This document shows positions 8,213 to 15,952 of a stretch of DNA of 31,393 nt, one piece after another. This stretch comes from CAZCVI01 sp964502145. GTDB taxonomy: Bacteria; Acidobacteriota; Aminicenantia; UBA2199. The translations under genes and the position numbers were made by a program. Every line of letters starts with the position of its first letter. Position 1 is the stretch's first letter. Location: the NCBI GenBank assembly GCA_964502145.1, contig CAZCVI010000085.1, forward strand, positions 1 to 31,393. Direction: 5' to 3'. The notes beneath the pieces were generated by a model, which saw only the letters and a program-made list of their open reading frames with translations, was not told where the DNA came from and did not search any database.

Positions 8213-8214
8213 AT

Positions 8215-8258
8215 ACCATATATATATAGTCTAAATATATCGGCTAAATATATATGGT
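8215..8258 (+). promoter_or_regulatory. AT-rich hairpin at start of tgt leader
   Basis: Arms 8215-8229 and 8244-8258 pair at 14 of 15 positions, with a 14-nt loop. It would form at the very 5' end of the transcript from the promoter at 8184-8212. It could stabilise the mRNA or be an operator. It does not resemble a preQ1 riboswitch. Confidence 0.45.
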
Positions 8259-8348
8259 CTTACCAAATCTTACCCAGGCGGCACCATTTCCACCACTCTT
8301 GTGGCTGGCAAAGACGCCGTAGGGTGAAGCAGGAGCAAAATAAACCCC

Positions 8349-9464
8349 ATGTTTTTCCAGGTACAACACCAAAATGCCCATAGTCTTGCGCGAAACGGAC
8401 TCATTACCACCCGTCGCGGTGTGATTGAGACCCCCATCTTTATGCCCGTGGGCACAGCCGGTGCCGTTAAGGCGTTAACGCCCGCCAGTTTGACCGAAGT
8501 CGGCGCCCAGATTATTCTGGGGAACACATACCACCTTTTTTTACGGCCCGGTATTGATGTGATCAAGTCTTTTGGGTCGTTGCATAACTTCAGTGGCTGG
8601 CATAAACCCATTCTCACCGATAGTGGTGGCTTCCAAATCTTCTCTATCAAAGCCAACAGCAAAGTCACCGATGCTGGCGTCACTTTTAAGTCCCATCTTG
8701 ATGGCAGCACCTTTTTTCTCTCGCCCGAAGATGTCGTGGACGTGCAAAATGTCTATGATTCCGATATTCAGATGGTTTTGGATAACTTTGCCGGTTCTCC
8801 TGCCACCCGCGCCCAGGATGAACGAGCCCTTGAACTCACCCATTTATGGGCCAGGCGTGCCAGAGAACGTTTTCTCCAAACCAATGTTGCTAATGCCCAG
8901 TTTGCTATTGTGCAGGGTGGACTCCATACTGATCTCAGAGAACAATCCCTCCAGCAATTAACTGCCATTCAATTCGATGGTTATGCTGTTGGAGGTTTAA
9001 GTGTCGGTGAAAGTGCCGAGGATTTCGCCCGCATTGTCAGTTTTATTGTGCCCTTGATGCCCCAGGAGAAACCCCGCTACTTGATGGGGTCAGGCACACC
9101 CCAGGAGATATTGCTGGCCGTGGAACATGGCGTAGACATGTTCGATTGCGTCATGCCTACCCGCAATGCTCGCAATGGATGCTTGTTTACTTCCGCAGGC
9201 AAAATTTCTATCAAAAATGAACGGTATAAATTCGACCCCCTGCCACTTGACCCCTCTTGCGAATGTTATACCTGTAAAAATTTTTCTCGTGCTTATCTCA
9301 GACACCTCTATATAGCAAGCGAAATCAATGCTTCCATATTAAATTCGATCCATAACATCCATTTTTATCTTGATTTTATGTCTAAAATAAGGTATTCTAT
9401 ACATCTGAACAAGTTTGTTGAATTTAAAGAAAATTTCTTAGAAGAATACAAAAAAGGAGTCTAA
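8349..9464 (+). CDS. tgt: tRNA-guanine transglycosylase
   Basis: A 371-residue cytosolic enzyme that swaps guanine-34 for preQ1 in the anticodon of His, Tyr, Asn and Asp tRNAs on the route to queuosine. Family motifs are present: GVIETPIFMPVGT near the N-terminus, LTDSGGFQIFS with the substrate-binding Asp, the catalytic nucleophile in VDMFDCVMPTRNARNG, and the zinc site CECYTC followed by a downstream histidine. Length is standard. The start at 8349 gives the usual N-terminus, but the nearest purine-rich motif (GCAGGAG) is rather far upstream, so initiation may be weak. The tgt-yajC-secD-secF order is a classic bacterial operon. Confidence 0.95.
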   Translation: MFFQVQHQNAHSLARNGLITTRRGVIETPIFMPVGTAGAVKALTPASLTEVGAQIILGNTYHLFLRPGIDVIKSFGSLHNFSGWHKPILTDSGGFQIFSIKANSKVTDAGVTFKSHLDGSTFFLSPEDVVDVQNVYDSDIQMVLDNFAGSPATRAQDERALELTHLWARRARERFLQTNVANAQFAIVQGGLHTDLREQSLQQLTAIQFDGYAVGGLSVGESAEDFARIVSFIVPLMPQEKPRYLMGSGTPQEILLAVEHGVDMFDCVMPTRNARNGCLFTSAGKISIKNERYKFDPLPLDPSCECYTCKNFSRAYLRHLYIASEINASILNSIHNIHFYLDFMSKIRYSIHLNKFVEFKENFLEEYKKGV

Positions 9465-9465
9465 C

Positions 9466-9801
9466 ATGTATCTATTCGGACAAGCCACAGGTAATGCGGC
9501 ACAACCCGGTGCCGGTGGAATGATTTCTATGTTGCTTCCATTCGTTTTGATTTTTGTGATTTTTTACTTCATCATCATCATGCCTGCAAAAAAGAAGCAG
9601 AAGCAGCATATGTCAATGCTGGGAGCCTTAAAAGGCGGTGAGCGAATCGTAACTTCCGGTGGAATTTACGGCACAGTCACCCGCGTTTTGGAAGATCGCT
9701 TCGAAATCGAAGTCGACAAAAATACCAGATTGCAAGTCGCCAAATCTGCCGTTTCCGGTGTCATTGATATCAATACAGGCACCGAAGAAAAATTAAAATA
9801 A
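9466..9801 (+). CDS. yajC: Sec translocon accessory protein YajC
   Basis: A 111-residue protein with a short periplasmic N-terminus, one transmembrane segment at about residues 18-38 (MLLPFVLIFVIFYFIIIMPA), then the conserved basic stretch KKKQKQH and the YajC core (LKGGERIVTSGGIYGTV...). YajC joins SecDF-YidC at the Sec translocon in the inner membrane. The ATG follows the tgt stop by one base, with AAGGAG inside the tgt 3' end, which suggests translational coupling. Confidence 0.93.
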   Translation: MYLFGQATGNAAQPGAGGMISMLLPFVLIFVIFYFIIIMPAKKKQKQHMSMLGALKGGERIVTSGGIYGTVTRVLEDRFEIEVDKNTRLQVAKSAVSGVIDINTGTEEKLK

Positions 9802-10083
9802 TCCTGTTTGCGCCGGGCATGTTGCACAGAAATCAATACATCAACACAATCCGTAAAAGCAAGAACCAGCCCCTGGCTGCCCGGCTATACCAGAAGTCAG
9901 TTATACCCATCCCACGAACTATTGCCACCCAAAACACAAAATATCCCGGTGGCATACTGCCAACCCCGTGTTCCCCAATCCCATCTATTGCCAACCGGGC
10001 CGCGAAGTTCGTGAAGCCACGTGAATCGAATAACGTGCAACACCCATTGAAATAAATATGAGAACGTGTATGTGGAGGCAATT
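9802..10083 (+). other. Structured yajC-secD spacer, possible leader RNA
   Basis: A 282-bp gap where this operon is usually tight. Three nested inverted pairs are visible: TGTTGCAC 9820-9827 with GTGCAACA 10035-10042; CACGAACT 9913-9920 with AGTTCGTG 10006-10013; CCCGGTGGCA 9945-9954 with TGCCAACCGGG 9989-9999. Alternatives compete: GCCGGGC 9812-9818 with GCCCGGC 9879-9885, and TGCCACC 9923-9929 with GGTGGCA 9948-9954. CTATTGCCA occurs twice (9919, 9985). Plus-strand frames of 68 and 78 codons cross it but lack ribosome binding sites, signal peptides or membrane segments. This looks like a cis-acting RNA or a relic palindromic element. Confidence 0.5.
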
Positions 10084-11634
10084 ATGAGTAAAAAAATTGG
10101 CTGGAAAATCCTATTGATCATTGCAATACTGGCATTTTCCGTTGTAATGTTTTATCCCATCCAGGAGAAGATCAATCTTGGATTGGATCTGAAAGGCGGA
10201 ATGCACCTGGTTTTCCGTGTGGAAACCCTGGAAGCGATCCGTAAACAAACGGATAATAATATCGTGCGTTTTAAAACCCTGCTGGGCGAAAACAGTATTA
10301 AATTTGAAAAAGCCGCCCGGTTGGACATCAATAAATTTGAGGTCCTAGGCATTGATCCTGAATCCCGGGATGCCATAAAAGAATTGCTGGGCGATTATTA
10401 TAAAGAATGGGATTACCTGTTCTCCAGTAACAAGGTCACCTTGACCCTGCGCCCCAATATCGAGCAGGAATGGAAAGATCAGTCCGTCTCCCAGGCATTG
10501 GAAACTATCCGTAACCGCGTGGACGAGTTTGGCGTCAGCGAACCGGTGTTTTTGCGGGAAGGTGAAAACCGGATCATGATCGAGTTACCCGGTGTGAATG
10601 AGGCCGATAAATCTCGCGTCATGGGTTTGATCGAAAGTACCGCCCTGTTGGAATTTAAAAAAGTAATCAAACGCGGACCCTATGCCACCGAAGAAGATGC
10701 CAAAAAAGAATACGGTGGTGTGTTGCCCGATGATCTCGAAATAATCAAATGGGGTCCAGATGGACAATTAAAAGGGTATTCCATATTACAGGCTGCTTCA
10801 CCCATCACTGGAAGCGATTTAAAAAGTGCCCGTCGCAGTACGGATGAATACGGTGCGCCTAACATTGCATTTTCCCTCAATTCCAGCGGTGCCAGTAAAT
10901 TCAAGGCCTTTACCGCCGCTAATGTTGGCCAACAACTCGCCATTGTTCTGGATAGCAAAATTATTACCGATCCCACCATCCAGTCCGTGCTTTCTTATGA
11001 CAGTGTTATTACCGGTCGTTATACCAATGACGAAGCCGATGATCTGGCATTAAAACTCAGGTCCGGTGCTCTTCCCGCCAGAATGGTTTTGATACACGAA
11101 CAAGTTATCGGTCCTTCTCTTGGTGCCGATTCCATTCGCAAGGGACTTATGTCTTGTATTATCGGCTTACTCGCAGTTATGATTTTTATGGTAGTATATT
11201 ATAAAGCCGCCGGTATCAATTCCATCGTTGCCTTGCTTTTGAATATCGTTATTCTATTAGGCGTGTTGGCTTATTTTAAAGCCACGTTGACCTTACCCGG
11301 CATAGCTGGTATTATTTTGACCATTGGTATGGCCGTTGATGCCAACGTGCTTATATTTGAACGTATCAAAGAAGATTTACGTGCGGGGAAATCAGTTAGG
11401 TCTGCCATTGACGGTGGCTTTCAAAAAGCCTTTGTCACTATCATCGATTCCAACCTCACTACCCTTATCGCTGCCGTATTCCTCTTCCAATTCGGTACCA
11501 GCAACATTAAAGGCTTCGCCCTGACTCTCATGATTGGTATCACTGCCAGTATGTTTACCGCCGTATTTGTTTCCAAAGTTATCTTCGATCTCGTGTATTC
11601 CAGTAAGAAGAAACTTACCCGCATCAGTATCTGA
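10084..11634 (+). CDS. secD: Protein translocase subunit SecD
   Basis: A 516-residue inner-membrane protein of the RND-like SecDF complex, which uses the proton gradient to pull preproteins out of the SecYEG channel. One N-terminal membrane segment (about 6-24) is followed by LGLDLKGGMHLVFRVE, a large periplasmic domain with RNRVDEFGVSEP, and five C-terminal membrane segments with GMAVDANVLIFERIKED. Start chosen at ATG 10084 (MSKKIGW) because GGAGG lies at 10074-10078; an in-frame GTG at 10066 has no such site. Separated from yajC by a structured spacer and from secF by 22 bp. Confidence 0.95.
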   Translation: MSKKIGWKILLIIAILAFSVVMFYPIQEKINLGLDLKGGMHLVFRVETLEAIRKQTDNNIVRFKTLLGENSIKFEKAARLDINKFEVLGIDPESRDAIKELLGDYYKEWDYLFSSNKVTLTLRPNIEQEWKDQSVSQALETIRNRVDEFGVSEPVFLREGENRIMIELPGVNEADKSRVMGLIESTALLEFKKVIKRGPYATEEDAKKEYGGVLPDDLEIIKWGPDGQLKGYSILQAASPITGSDLKSARRSTDEYGAPNIAFSLNSSGASKFKAFTAANVGQQLAIVLDSKIITDPTIQSVLSYDSVITGRYTNDEADDLALKLRSGALPARMVLIHEQVIGPSLGADSIRKGLMSCIIGLLAVMIFMVVYYKAAGINSIVALLLNIVILLGVLAYFKATLTLPGIAGIILTIGMAVDANVLIFERIKEDLRAGKSVRSAIDGGFQKAFVTIIDSNLTTLIAAVFLFQFGTSNIKGFALTLMIGITASMFTAVFVSKVIFDLVYSSKKKLTRISI

Positions 11635-11656
11635 GGCCATTGACAGGAGTTATAAG

Positions 11657-12850
11657 ATGAAACTATTTAAAAATACACCCAATTTTAAATTTATGAGTAA
11701 AATGTACTATTTCTTCCTGGGCTCTGGACTCATCATTCTCGTTGGTATCGTGTTATTCTTTACCCGCGGCTTTAACCAGGGCATTGATTTTACCGGTGGG
11801 ACCAATATCGAAATTAGTTTACGGGACACTACCACTGTTAACAGTTTACGCGCCACCCTGAGAAAAGTTGGCTTGGGTAATGCCACTATCCAACGAGCAG
11901 GCTCAACCGATACCAACCGCTTCTTTATCAAAACGTCCCGCACCATGGAAGATGATGATAAAACCCAGAAGAACCAGACCGCAGACACATCTGCTTCTCG
12001 TTCCAGCCAACAGACCGGTGTGGCTAAACTCGTGCAAGATGCCATTATGACCACCAGTGGAAATAGCAGCAATGCCAATAAGATGGATTTGAATAATGCG
12101 TCGGAGCAATGGATCGTGGATTTATTGGTAGAAAAAGGCGTGCCCATTGATACTGCTAAGGAAAGCGCTACGAAATTGATCGACTTACGAAAAACCAATG
12201 CATCCTTATTGATTGATAATGAAGGACAAATCGCCGCTCTCAACTTAAAGAGCCAGGTGAACTCCATCCTCAAGCAAAATACCTACCTCGGTCCAGTTAC
12301 CTTTCTCAGCGTCGAAGTTGTAGGTGCCCAGGTCGGTCATGATCTCCGTACCAAAGCTACCTTGGCTACCATTTGGGCCATGATTGGCATGCTCATCTAC
12401 ATCGGTTTCCGTTTTCGCATCGCTTTTGGTGCAGCAGGCGTGATTACCCTGGTTCACGATGTTCTCGTGACCCTTACGTTTATCCTGATATTCAGGATTG
12501 AAATGTCGCTCTCTGTAATCGCTGCTATCTTAACCCTGGTCGGCTACTCTATCAACGATACCATTGTTATCTTTGACCGTATCCGCGACAACATCAAAAT
12601 AATGAAACGGACCGATCCTATTTCATTGATAGATACCAGTATCAATCAGACTTTGAGTCGTACCATTATGACATCCGGTACTACCCTGTTAACTGTCGTT
12701 TCCCTGTTCTTATTTGGTGGTGAAGTGATTCATGGCTTCAGTTTCACCCTCATGGTGGGAATCGTTATCGGCACGTATTCTACCATTTATCAATCCTGTG
12801 CTTGGCTGTTGGTTTGGAAGACAAATATTTTGGTACAGAAAAAAAAGTAA
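11657..12850 (+). CDS. secF: Protein translocase subunit SecF, with large periplasmic insert
   Basis: A 397-residue partner of SecD, well above the usual roughly 300. First membrane segment at about 17-36, then FNQGIDFTGGTNIEIS, the conserved start of the first periplasmic domain. Residues about 95-210 hold an additional region: a polar Asp/Gln/Ser-rich linker, then MDLNNASEQWIVDLLVEKG, which recalls the helix-hairpin-helix start of ComEA-like domains. The rest is standard, with VGHDLRTKATLATIWAMIGM, GYSINDTIVIFDRIRDN and five membrane segments. Start ATG 11657 follows CAGGAG at 11644-11649; longer upstream frames overlap secD and are not real. Expected to act with SecD and YajC. Confidence 0.93.
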   Translation: MKLFKNTPNFKFMSKMYYFFLGSGLIILVGIVLFFTRGFNQGIDFTGGTNIEISLRDTTTVNSLRATLRKVGLGNATIQRAGSTDTNRFFIKTSRTMEDDDKTQKNQTADTSASRSSQQTGVAKLVQDAIMTTSGNSSNANKMDLNNASEQWIVDLLVEKGVPIDTAKESATKLIDLRKTNASLLIDNEGQIAALNLKSQVNSILKQNTYLGPVTFLSVEVVGAQVGHDLRTKATLATIWAMIGMLIYIGFRFRIAFGAAGVITLVHDVLVTLTFILIFRIEMSLSVIAAILTLVGYSINDTIVIFDRIRDNIKIMKRTDPISLIDTSINQTLSRTIMTSGTTLLTVVSLFLFGGEVIHGFSFTLMVGIVIGTYSTIYQSCAWLLVWKTNILVQKKK

Positions 12851-12857
12851 TTATTCG

Positions 12858-12879
12858 GTAAATTTCACTTGAAATTTAC
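12858..12879. promoter_or_regulatory. Perfect dyad over the tonB -35 box
   Basis: GTAAATTTC (12858-12866), loop ACTT, GAAATTTAC (12871-12879). It starts 7 bp after the secF stop and overlaps the -35 element of the tonB promoter, so it suits a repressor operator. As RNA it could also be a weak secF 3' hairpin; no T-run follows. Confidence 0.5.
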
Positions 12880-12897
12880 AAAGAATTATTATATAAA
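12869..12897 (+). promoter_or_regulatory. Promoter for tonB-exbB-exbD
   Basis: TTGAAA (12869-12874), 17-bp spacer, TATAAA (12892-12897). The expected leader is about 25 nt and contains AGGGAGGT before the tonB ATG at 12929. Confidence 0.65.
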
Positions 12898-12928
12898 TAA
12901 TGTCTAAGTAATTTTTAGGGAGGTAAAA

Positions 12929-13675
12929 ATGTTTGAAGATTCACTTATGGAATCTGATGCGAGGAAGAAAGCCCGAAGACGGTGGATAACCTTCCCTGTT
13001 TCAATAATCTTGCATGCGTTGATTCTAGTGATCGCAGTGCTCGGTCCTTTTTTGACGGCAGATACCAATCTTCCGCCCGTAAAAGTGATCAATGTATTCA
13101 TGGCTGCTGCGCCGCCACCCCCACCGCCCCCACCGCCCCCAGCGAAGAGTAAATCAAAACGCGAGGCCAGCAGTCAGGAGCGGAAGGACACGGAAGTGCA
13201 ACGTCCGATTATAGCAGGTAGGTTAGTCGCCCCCATTGAAATTCCTGAAGAAATCAAAGAGGAAGATGTCAGTGATTTTGGATTTGATTTTGGTGTGGAA
13301 GGAGGCGTTGAAGGTGGTGTTGAAGGTGGTGTGGTCGGCGGTGTTCTGGGTGGACCCGGAACCGGTGATAGCGCAGCTTCTGCCGCAGCAATTCAGATTG
13401 CATCAATTCAACAGCCTAAACTGATTAAGAAAGTGGAACCCCAATTTCCATCAGTGGCATTAAAAGCGCATATAGAAGGAATGGTTGTTATCAATGCGAC
13501 AACGGATATTTATGGTCGTGTGGTTGATGCCCGCGTCATCACGGGTCACCCCCTGTTACGCCAAGCAGCCGTGGCTGCCATCAATCAATGGGTATATGAA
13601 CCGTACATCCTCAATGGTGTACCCAGACCAGTAAAATTCACAGTGACGATAAAATTCAATCTATCTAATCGCTAA
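12929..13675 (+). CDS. tonB: TonB-family energy transducer
   Basis: A 248-residue inner-membrane-anchored periplasmic protein that carries energy from ExbBD to outer-membrane receptors. Basic N-terminus (ARKKARRRW), one membrane anchor at about 20-43, a run of ten prolines near residue 63-72 followed by a Lys/Arg-rich linker, a glycine-rich stretch with GGVEGGVEGGV near 127-140, and a C-terminal TonB domain at about 165-245 (KVEPQFPSVALKAHIEGMVV, WVYEPYILNGVP). A strong AGGGAGGT site precedes ATG 12929. First gene of a TonB-ExbB-ExbD operon with its own promoter. No TonB-dependent receptor is in the window. Confidence 0.93.
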   Translation: MFEDSLMESDARKKARRRWITFPVSIILHALILVIAVLGPFLTADTNLPPVKVINVFMAAAPPPPPPPPPPAKSKSKREASSQERKDTEVQRPIIAGRLVAPIEIPEEIKEEDVSDFGFDFGVEGGVEGGVEGGVVGGVLGGPGTGDSAASAAAIQIASIQQPKLIKKVEPQFPSVALKAHIEGMVVINATTDIYGRVVDARVITGHPLLRQAAVAAINQWVYEPYILNGVPRPVKFTVTIKFNLSNR

Positions 13676-13710
13676 ATATTTCGAAAAAATAATAAAGGAG
13701 GTTTTTTAAT

Positions 13711-14394
13711 ATGGGACATTTTGATTTGGCATCAATGTGGGCTTCTATGGGACTAATTCCCAGGGCAGTTGTGTTTGTATTATTATTCATGTCGATTTAT
13801 TCGATCGCAGTGGGCGTAGAACGATTCATCGTCTATTCAAAAGCCAGAAAACAGTCCAGTATTTTATTGAGACTGATCGCCAAACTGTGGCAAGAGGGTA
13901 AAATTGAGGAATCAATTAAAGTATCCTCCGATAAAAAATTCAAAAATAGTCATTTAGCCAAAGTGTTGGTGGCTGGTTTGAATGAATTGCAGTACCAGGA
14001 AGACACGCAAGCAACCTATGCTGAAAAAGTGGAATCTGCAAAACGTGCTATCGAACGCGCCACAATTAAAGGCTTGGTCGAATTTAAAAGAGGTTTGAAC
14101 GGTTTGGCTACTATCGGGTCTACCGGTCCATTTGTCGGCCTGTTCGGAACAGTGTTTGGCATTATTACCGCATTCCAGGGGATGGCAACTGCCGGCTCCG
14201 GTGGTATGGGTGCTATTGCTGGCGGTATTGCTGAAGCTCTAATCACAACTGGTTTCGGTATTATCGTGGCTGTTATCGCCGTTATGTTTTTCAACACCCT
14301 CTTGAATAAAGTCGATATTTTTACCGGTGAAATGGCAAACGCTTCTTCAGAATTGCTTGATCATTTTATCAAAAGAAGCAATAAAGGAGCCTGA
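13711..14394 (+). CDS. exbB: MotA/TolQ/ExbB proton channel protein
   Basis: A 227-residue inner-membrane protein with three predicted membrane segments (about 16-36, 127-150 and 170-195). The ExbB/TolQ core is clear: GLNGLATIGSTGPFVGLFGTV, then GMGAIAGGIAEALITTGFGI. With ExbD it forms the proton-driven motor that energises TonB. AAAGGAGG lies just before ATG 13711. It follows tonB by 35 bp and precedes exbD by 2 bp. TolQ is a possible alternative name, but the adjacent tonB favours ExbB. Confidence 0.93.
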   Translation: MGHFDLASMWASMGLIPRAVVFVLLFMSIYSIAVGVERFIVYSKARKQSSILLRLIAKLWQEGKIEESIKVSSDKKFKNSHLAKVLVAGLNELQYQEDTQATYAEKVESAKRAIERATIKGLVEFKRGLNGLATIGSTGPFVGLFGTVFGIITAFQGMATAGSGGMGAIAGGIAEALITTGFGIIVAVIAVMFFNTLLNKVDIFTGEMANASSELLDHFIKRSNKGA

Positions 14395-14396
14395 TT

Positions 14397-14828
14397 ATGG
14401 GCGGCGATGTAGGCGGCTCGAAAAAGCCGAAATCCGAGCCCAATGTGGTGCCTCTGTGTGACATCTTATTGGTGTTGCTGATCATCTTCATGGTGATCAC
14501 ACCTATACTAAAAAAAGGTGCCAATGTCGCGCTACCTGAAGCAACCAATGTGATTGACCAACCGGAATCGGGTGAAATGATTACTGTTTATATTCAAAAA
14601 GACGGTTCTTTATATCTGAAAGATAAACAGATGAACAATCTCAGCGAACTTACGCCTGCTATTGAAGACCTTCTGGCTGAAGAAAAAACAAAAACAGAAA
14701 GCAAAGTGCTTTTAAGAGCAGATTCCGAGGTGGCATATGGACGAGTCACCGAGGTTATGGATGCTATTCGAAAAGCCCAAATCGAGACTGTGGGTTTGGT
14801 CACTTCACTTATGACATCTGATCAATAA
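14397..14828 (+). CDS. exbD: ExbD/TolR biopolymer transport protein
   Basis: A 143-residue protein with a short cytoplasmic N-terminus, one membrane segment at about 18-38 (VPLCDILLVLLIIFMVITP) carrying the proton-relaying Asp22, and a periplasmic domain ending in a standard ExbD fold (LLRADSEVAYGRVTEVMDAIRKA). It completes the ExbBD motor. ATG 14397 is 2 bp after the exbB stop, and AAAGGAG in the exbB 3' end serves as its ribosome binding site. The gene is followed by a foldable 3' region and a terminator. Confidence 0.93.
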   Translation: MGGDVGGSKKPKSEPNVVPLCDILLVLLIIFMVITPILKKGANVALPEATNVIDQPESGEMITVYIQKDGSLYLKDKQMNNLSELTPAIEDLLAEEKTKTESKVLLRADSEVAYGRVTEVMDAIRKAQIETVGLVTSLMTSDQ

Positions 14829-14863
14829 GGTCAATTAAAAAGATGTTACTTAGTTAGTTTACG

Positions 14864-14927
14864 CATTGCCTGCTATAAGTGATACAACGGTGGTTGTAAA
14901 ACTTTTAGCAGGGATATGCCTTGCAAT
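14864..14927 (+). other. Foldable 3' region between exbD and terminator
   Basis: Nested stems: ATTG 14865-14868 with CAAT 14924-14927, CCTGCT 14869-14874 with AGCAGG 14907-14912, AAGT 14877-14880 with ACTT 14901-14904, TACAAC 14883-14888 with GTTGTA 14893-14898 around loop GGTG. Together with the downstream terminator it could form a small RNA or a protected 3' end of the tonB operon mRNA. Confidence 0.4.
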
Positions 14928-14939
14928 AACAATAGGGTA

Positions 14940-14984
14940 GGTAGCAGAGACGTTCTCCGCAATGTCTCTGCTACCTTTTTTTTT
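14940..14984 (+). terminator. Rho-independent terminator of tonB-exbBD operon
   Basis: A perfect 12-bp stem, GGTAGCAGAGAC (14940-14951) with GTCTCTGCTACC (14964-14975), a 12-nt loop, then nine Ts (14976-14984). It lies before the convergent lipid kinase gene. There is no matching T-run for the other strand. Confidence 0.92.
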
Positions 14985-14996
14985 ATACGGGGATAT

Positions 14997-15905
14997 TTAT
15001 GGTTTTGCGCTCTCCGGATCGGGGATGCGAACTTTAATCCGGGCGGGCAATACTTCGACAGTGAAGTGTCTTACATCTTCACCACCATATTCACCATCAA
15101 AATGAAAGGGAATTTCATCTTCAAGGGAAGTGATCTCGCATTTTTCAAAGGTATAGGTTTTATAGAAGGGGAATTTGTGGATATTACCAGTGAAAAGATG
15201 GCTGATACTGAGGGAATCTTTGATCAACCTGAATTTATTGATGATACAGATGTCCAATAATTTATCGTAAGGTGAGGCAAAAGGCGCAATGATGGCTTTG
15301 CCGCCATATTGCTGGAAATTGGCAAAAGCAATCAGCATGACTTCTTCCTGATAGATAGTGTTTCCCAGGTTGATTTCAACGCGGAAAGTTGGTTTTTCAA
15401 AATAACCCTTAAACGCATAATAAATATAGGGTGCCAGTCCGCGGGTAGGGGATTCCAAATTAAATTTTTTAGAAATTAACCCGTCCAATCCGATGCCCGC
15501 GACATTGAAGAAGAAGCGGTCATTGATTTTTCCCGCGTCAATATAAACATCTTTTCCCCAGATCAACACGTCCAGGGCGCGACGCCATGAGAGCGGGATT
15601 TCCAGGTTCCGTGCCAGACCATTTCCCGACCCACCGGGAAGAATACCCAGTGTTTTATTCGTCCCCACCAGTGCCGAGGCCACAGTGTTGATCGTGCCAT
15701 CGCCACCAAAAGCCGCGATAATGTCAAATTGCCCCAATGCTTGACGGGTTATCTCGTATCCATGGGCCGGGGAATTGGAGTTCATTAGCGACACCGTGTT
15801 AAAATGGGTGCGCAACTTGGTGAATATTACAGAGGTGGCAATATCCTTGGAAATTAACCCGGAGGCGGGATTTAATACGACTAATATCTTTTCGTTTCGT
15901 CTCAT
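14997..15905 (-). CDS. Diacylglycerol/lipid kinase family protein (YegS/DgkB-like)
   Basis: A 302-residue soluble kinase of the DAGK catalytic-domain family. Visible motifs are LVVLNPASG (residues 8-16), the nucleotide-binding FGGDGT (66-71) and LGILPGGSGNGLARNLEIP near 88-106. Members phosphorylate diacylglycerol or related lipids at the inner membrane face; the exact lipid cannot be told. The start ATG 15905 lacks a strong ribosome binding site. It is the last gene of the minus-strand run from 19675 and faces the tonB operon terminator. Confidence 0.88.
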   Translation of the reverse strand: MRRNEKILVVLNPASGLISKDIATSVIFTKLRTHFNTVSLMNSNSPAHGYEITRQALGQFDIIAAFGGDGTINTVASALVGTNKTLGILPGGSGNGLARNLEIPLSWRRALDVLIWGKDVYIDAGKINDRFFFNVAGIGLDGLISKKFNLESPTRGLAPYIYYAFKGYFEKPTFRVEINLGNTIYQEEVMLIAFANFQQYGGKAIIAPFASPYDKLLDICIINKFRLIKDSLSISHLFTGNIHKFPFYKTYTFEKCEITSLEDEIPFHFDGEYGGEDVRHFTVEVLPARIKVRIPDPESAKP

Positions 15906-15952
15906 ATTATTTCACATTCATGGTATTCATATTATTTTAGATTAATATTATT

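Larger units (their letters stand above)
7788..8348. other. 560-bp divergent intergenic region
   Basis: Separates the minus-strand dehydrogenase cluster from tgt. Strongly AT-rich around 7800-7860, 7920-8010 and 8200-8260. Contains a long imperfect inverted repeat (8083-8161), a promoter for tgt (8184-8212) and a hairpin in the tgt leader (8215-8258). I found no clear minus-strand promoter for the dehydrogenase cluster, though one must lie here. No protein gene seen. Confidence 0.6.

Noticed and set aside
8213..8348. preQ1 riboswitch in the tgt leader
   Set aside because: No conserved preQ1-I or preQ1-II core could be found; only the AT-rich hairpin.
8270..8710. Minus-strand open frame of 146 codons over the tgt start
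   Set aside because: It is antisense to the conserved tgt coding sequence and shows no family motifs.
9819..10055. A 78-codon plus-strand frame as a SecM/VemP-like arrest peptide for secDF
   Set aside because: No signal sequence or membrane segment and no ribosome binding site, so it could not sense export the way known arrest peptides do.
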